DNA of 64,000 nt from Muscardinus avellanarius (lineage: Eukaryota; Chordata; Mammalia; Rodentia; Gliridae), in assembly GCA_963383645.1 (NCBI GenBank), contig OY726563.1:39980831-40044830 (forward strand). Reading direction: 5' to 3'. Under the pieces are notes generated by a model. It did no database searches. It saw only the letters and a program-made list of their open reading frames with translations, and was not told where the DNA came from. The translations under genes and the position numbers were made by a program. Within the stretch, counting starts at the first letter, position 1, and each line of letters starts with the position of its first letter. This document shows, in pieces, positions 60,038 to 64,000 of the stretch.

Positions 60038-60116
60038 GTATGGGATTTTATTGAACGTATCTCAATCCAAGCTTTTGTTTCCTCTTCTTTTCCTTAAAAT
60101 CAAATAGTACTTTAGT

Positions 60117-61355
60117 AAGCCGGGCGTGGTGGCGCACGCTTGTAATCCCAGCCTTCGGGAGGCTGAGACAGGAGGATCGCGGTTCGCAGACAGCCTCAGC
60201 TACTTAGTGAGGCCCTCTGCAACCTAGTGAGACCCTGTTTCAAAATAAAGGATAGAAAATAAGACTGGGGGTGTAGCTCGAAGGTAGAATGCCCCTAAAT
60301 TCCATCCCTAGTACTGCTAAAAAACTAAAAAAAAAAAAACAAATAGTACTTTAGTGTTACTTGGGATTGTCAAAAAATACCCAGATCCGGGCATGGTGAC
60401 ACATGCCTGTAATTCCAGCACTTAGGCTGAGACAGGAGGATCAAAGGTTCATGGCCAGCCTCTGCTACTGAGTGAGGCCCTCTGCAGCTTAGTGAGACTC
60501 TGTTTTGAAATAAAGTATAAAAAATACAGATGGAGGTGTAGTTCAGAGGTAGAATGCCCCTGGGTTCAATCCCCAGTACCACCCCCAAAAAATTTAATAG
60601 TAAATATATAGTAAAAGTTTTCTAAAGTAAAAAAGCATCAAATGTCTCTTTGAGCTCCTTACATTAAAAAAGCAGTATTTTAAAAAATATTTCATTTCCA
60701 AGATGATATTTTTAGATTGACAATCCTGTTGCCTAGGGTTCATTCTTGTTTCAGAAACTTATCAACAAAAATTGAACTTGAGGTATATCTAGAAATTATT
60801 GCATGTGGGAATTGTCTAAGGGTGTTGCTAAGGTTACAGTGTGTAAGAATTGCAGACTTAAATAGCTTAATTTAAAGACCAAACATAAGCACCCTTGTAA
60901 ACTCGGTACATGGGAGGCTGGGACAGGAAGATTGCAGGTTCTCCGCCAGCCTCAGATACTTAGTGAAACACTCTACAACTTAGTGAGACCCTGTTTTAAA
61001 ATAAAGAATAAAAAAACAAGGCTGGGGGTATAACTTCAAGGTAGAATGCTCCTGGGTTCAATCCCAGTGCCACAAAATAAATAAATTAATTAAATAATAA
61101 AAACCAAATATAAAAGAGGATCAAATGGATAAATATATAATTGACTATTTTTCTTTCAGTACTAGATATTGAACCCAGGGGCATTTTACCACTGAGCTAC
61201 ACCCCTAGCCCTTTTTAGTTTTTGTTTTTGAAACAGAGTCTTACTAGGTTGCTGAAAGTCTCTGCTTTGCTGAGGCTGGCCTCAAACCTGCCATCCTCCT
61301 GTCTCAGCCTCCCAAGTACTTGCATTACAGGTATGCACCACCACGCCCTGCTTAT
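60117..61355. mobile_element. SINEs in intron 4
   Basis: 60117-60325 (+), 60385-60590 (+), 60880-61080 (+) and 61150-61355 (-). Confidence 0.85.
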
Positions 61356-61721
61356 GTTTGGTTTTTAAATTAAGCTATTTAAGTCTGGCTATTTTCGATA
61401 AATAAGAGAGGAAGTTTTTTGTTTTATCCTCTGATTCAGCTTGAATTTTCAAAATCTAAAGTACTTCGTTTTATTTTAGCATCACAATAGTACTAAGTAA
61501 AGATGACAGCAAATATCAGCTTGAATAGAAAAGGAAACTGAGAAATAAAATCGTTATATGATTCAGACATTTTAGAGCTGAAAGATTTCGAAAGCACGGA
61601 AACAAGTACGGAAACTGACCCCAGAGACGTCTATTCAGTTGTTGATGCCATAAGCTAGCTTACAATAACGCTAGAAGCAAACCCAGGTCTCCCATCCCTG
61701 GCTGACTTCTGTAAAAGCTTC

Positions 61722-62755
61722 TTTTTAGTGTGTGGTGCTGGGGATTGAACTCAGGGGCCTTCTACCTCTGAGCTACACCCTCAGCCCTATTTTAGTTTTC
61801 ATTATGAAACAGGGTCTTCCTAAATGATTGAGGGCCCTCGCTAAATTGCCAAGGCTGTTGCTAGACCTGCAATCCTCCCGTCTCGGTCTCCCAAATCATG
61901 GGATTACAGGCATGCTCCACCACACCCAGTTTAAAAGCTGCTTTCCACGGGTTCTATTGGGTACTGCTCTGTTGATATTCAGAAATAGTTCAATTAACAT
62001 AAATTTTTTTGTGTGTGGTACTGAGGTTCCTGGAAGCCCTTCTACCCCCAGGCTACACTCCCAGACCTATTTTTACATTTTTATTTGGAAACAGTCTCCT
62101 AAACCAGCGCAGCGGCTGGCTTCGAACCTGCGCCATTCTCCTGTCTCTGCCTCCCAAGCGCGGGGATCACAAGCGCGCGACCACCACGCCCGGTTTAACA
62201 TAAATTTTATATGCTGGTGTAGCGCACCTGCCTGTGATCCCACCTACGTGGGAGGTCGGGGCAGGAGTTGAAGGTTAACCTGAAAAAAAAGGTTAGCATC
62301 TCAAAAAAAGGGATTATAGCTCAGCGGGAGAACATTTGCCTCGCATGCATAAAACCCTGTGTCCAGTTCCCAGCACCACAAGATATAAAATAATATATCT
62401 TTGGCAGCTTTGAAAAGAAAAATCTTGAATTTTGCAGCTCAGCCGACTGAGATTATTATTAGAAAATAGAAGAAGCTAAGAGTGCTTTAAATAAATTGTC
62501 TCATTCAGTAGCTTTCATAATATTTTACGTTAAACTCTAAGGTTCCAGGTATAATAAGATACAACTGAGGCATCATGAAAGCAAAGACTTCCGTGAGCCC
62601 TTTCCGTGTGCGTGGCACTGGGATTGAGCCCAGAGGCATTCTACGTCCGCACCTCCAGCCCTGCTTGGGGTTTTTTGGGGAAACAATAATACTGGCGGGG
62701 CTGGCCACAAGTGCTGGGATGACAGGTGTGTGCTACCATGCCTGGCCACAAGTGC
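61722..62755. mobile_element. SINEs in intron 4, second group
   Basis: 61722-61935 (-). 62010-62196 (-, hairpin-type family; TTAACATAAATTTT is on both sides). 62205-62385 (+) is an older, differently built B1-ID composite with GGGATTATAGCTCAGCGGGA. 62595-62755 (-) is a shortened copy. Confidence 0.8.
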
Positions 62756-62958
62756 TTTTAAAAGAACGTACTTCACGTTAGAGCCATCGAAGCCACGCTG
62801 CGCGGAGCCTATGGGAACACCTATGGGTTAAATATTTTCAATGATGTACTTGAGTTTCTTTGAAGTAACCGGTTTGGGACTTTGTTCTGTAGAGAGGTGG
62901 ACTTGAGCATTTGGGGATCACAGTGTTCATTTTCTGTTTTATTTTCTATCCAAAATAG

Positions 62959-63042
62959 ATGTTTGTATCCGAAAGCAAGGAGAAAGCCGCTGGGGACGTA
63001 GACAGCTTCTACAACTTTGCTGATATACAGATGGGAATATGA
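62959..63042 (+). CDS. RP2: RP2 exon 5 (coding part), residues 324-350 and stop
   Basis: 84 nt encoding MFVSESKEKAAGDVDSFYNF then ADIQMGI and TGA. This is the conserved RP2 C-terminus, giving 350 residues in total, the same as the human protein. The acceptor is CCAAAATAG|ATGTTT. Together the five exons give an unbroken reading frame of 1053 nt with all phases compatible, so the gene is judged functional. Confidence 0.97.
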   Translation: MFVSESKEKAAGDVDSFYNFADIQMGI

Positions 63043-64000
63043 AATTGAGCGCGGGGCCAAGGACTCGGTACTAAGCCCTCTCCAACTTTTGTACATAGAG
63101 CTTGATAAGAAGCTTTGGTTTATTGCCACCGATTTCATACTAATGCTGAAATTGCTAAAGGTTATTTTAATTAGTTGTCGAAACCTGCATCGTTTACTTG
63201 AGGGTCACAAACAGTTCATTGAAATCAAGTCGTTTTAATCAGCTTCAAAACTATTTAACCTACTTCAATAAGCTTGCACTTTTCTTTCTCTGCATAGAAT
63301 ACTCTTATTAGAAAACAGAAGTGGCTACCATTTCATGATTTTAATCCTAATTAAATGTTCTTCCAAATCTCAAATCATGTAAACTATCCAACTTTCCTCA
63401 GAGCGCTCCATGATATTTGTTTGAGGATACATTTCCTTGCATATTTTATCTTTTTTTTTAATTTAGAGGGATTTTCTACTGTTGACCAGTTAGAACAAAC
63501 ATATGCGTATTTTTCATACATACATACATATCCAGTTGAATCATTGCCTCCTAGTTGCATTAAATGGCTAGTGGGATTTCGTACGTGGAACTAAGATAAT
63601 ACCTTGGAAACTGAAATTTTCTTAAAAGAAATAGGTATTCGGATGCTGAGGACGGTGGCACGTGCCTGTAGTCTCAGCTACTCCGGAGGCCGAGGCAGGA
63701 GAATCACTTGAACCCAAGAGTTCAAGGCTGGATAACACAGAGAGATCCTGTCTCAAAAAAAAAAAATGCCAGCATGGTGGCCACACGCCTGTAATACTAG
63801 CAGATGGGAGGCTGAGGCAGGAAGATCACAAGCTAAGGATAGTCTCAGCAATTTAGGACCACTCTTAGGAACGTAGTGTTTCAAAACAAAAATAAAAGGG
63901 CTGGGTGTTTAGATAGGAGGGAGAATTCAATCCCCAGTACCACACAAAAAAAGAAAAAAAAAGAAATGGGCATTTGATAACTAGCTTTTTAAATAACTCT
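63043..64000 (+). other. RP2: RP2 3' UTR (partial, runs off window)
   Basis: Sequence after the stop codon is AT-rich and unique up to about 63640, then carries a B1-like SINE (63642-63765) and a second SINE (63768-63945). I see no convincing AATAAA polyadenylation signal in the unique part; the only AATAAA-like strings are SINE A-tails. Human RP2 has a 3' UTR of several kilobases, so the transcript end is inferred to lie beyond the window. Confidence 0.6.
63642..63945 (+). mobile_element. B1-like monomer and SINE in the 3' UTR
   Basis: 63642-63765 is a B1-like monomer (CTACTCCGGAGGCCGAGGCA, TCACTTGAACCCAAGAG). 63768-63945 is a diverged SINE. Both are in the transcribed strand orientation of RP2. 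Confidence 0.75.

Larger units (their letters stand above)
60038..62958 (+). other. RP2: RP2 intron 4 (2.9 kb)
   Basis: GT-AG intron with seven to eight SINE pieces. 60595-60875, 61360-61720 and 62760-62950 show no recognised repeat. It ends in a T-rich tract and CCAAAATAG. Confidence 0.9.

Overview
This is nuclear DNA from a mammal, almost certainly a squirrel-family rodent (Sciuridae: ground squirrel, marmot or relative). Two observations support this. The window holds one clear vertebrate gene, RP2, split into five exons on the + strand. It is also saturated with one SINE type: a B1/7SL-like left half, an A-rich linker and an ID/tRNA-like right half ending in a 'CCCCAGTACC' type terminus. 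Fused B1-dID SINEs of this kind are known from squirrels. The species is an inference, because no database search was possible.

Gene layout. A CpG-rich, TATA-less promoter lies at about 12.43-13.55 kb. RP2 coding exons are at 12953-13054, 27000-27665, 33190-33304, 59952-60037 and 62959-63042 (102, 666, 115, 86 and 84 nt including the stop; 350 codons). All introns are GT-AG and no frame is broken. RP2 is a membrane-anchored GTPase-activating protein for ARL3 that acts in ciliary and photoreceptor trafficking of lipidated proteins. The acylation signal, the arginine-finger region and the C-terminal NDK-like domain are all present. The 3' UTR starts at 63043 and probably runs off the window. 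I found no other intact protein-coding gene.

Repeats. Introns 1-4 (13.9, 5.5, 26.6 and 2.9 kb) and the 12 kb upstream hold, by rough count, more than 120 SINE pieces, solo ID elements, many CA/AT/tetranucleotide runs, L1 fragments sharing a terminal 'TGCACCAATAAAA' motif, one MIR, one MER5A-like hAT remnant, and a MaLR-like LTR remnant in intron 3.

Most notable structures. (1) Two copies of a composite retroposon, at about 2048-5021 (+) and 51056-53460 (-), have the same build: L1-type 5' UTR, decayed ORF1, an ORF2 segment in inverted orientation, then the L1 3' tail. The first copy has a perfect 13-bp target-site duplication, so the composite mobilised as one unit, and the shared inversion means it is a family rather than a one-off rearrangement. 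(2) The second copy seems to be a SINE-L1 chimera within one pair of target-site duplications, and its target was reused by another SINE. (3) A non-coding element at about 5471-7200 joins repeated 5'-UTR-like monomers directly to the L1 3' tail. (4) A SINE subfamily carries a CG-rich palindrome in place of part of its left half. (5) Two short inverted duplications (about 31/32 kb and 42/43.7 kb) have breakpoints inside SINEs. (6) A 40-bp local copy occurs inside the second composite L1.
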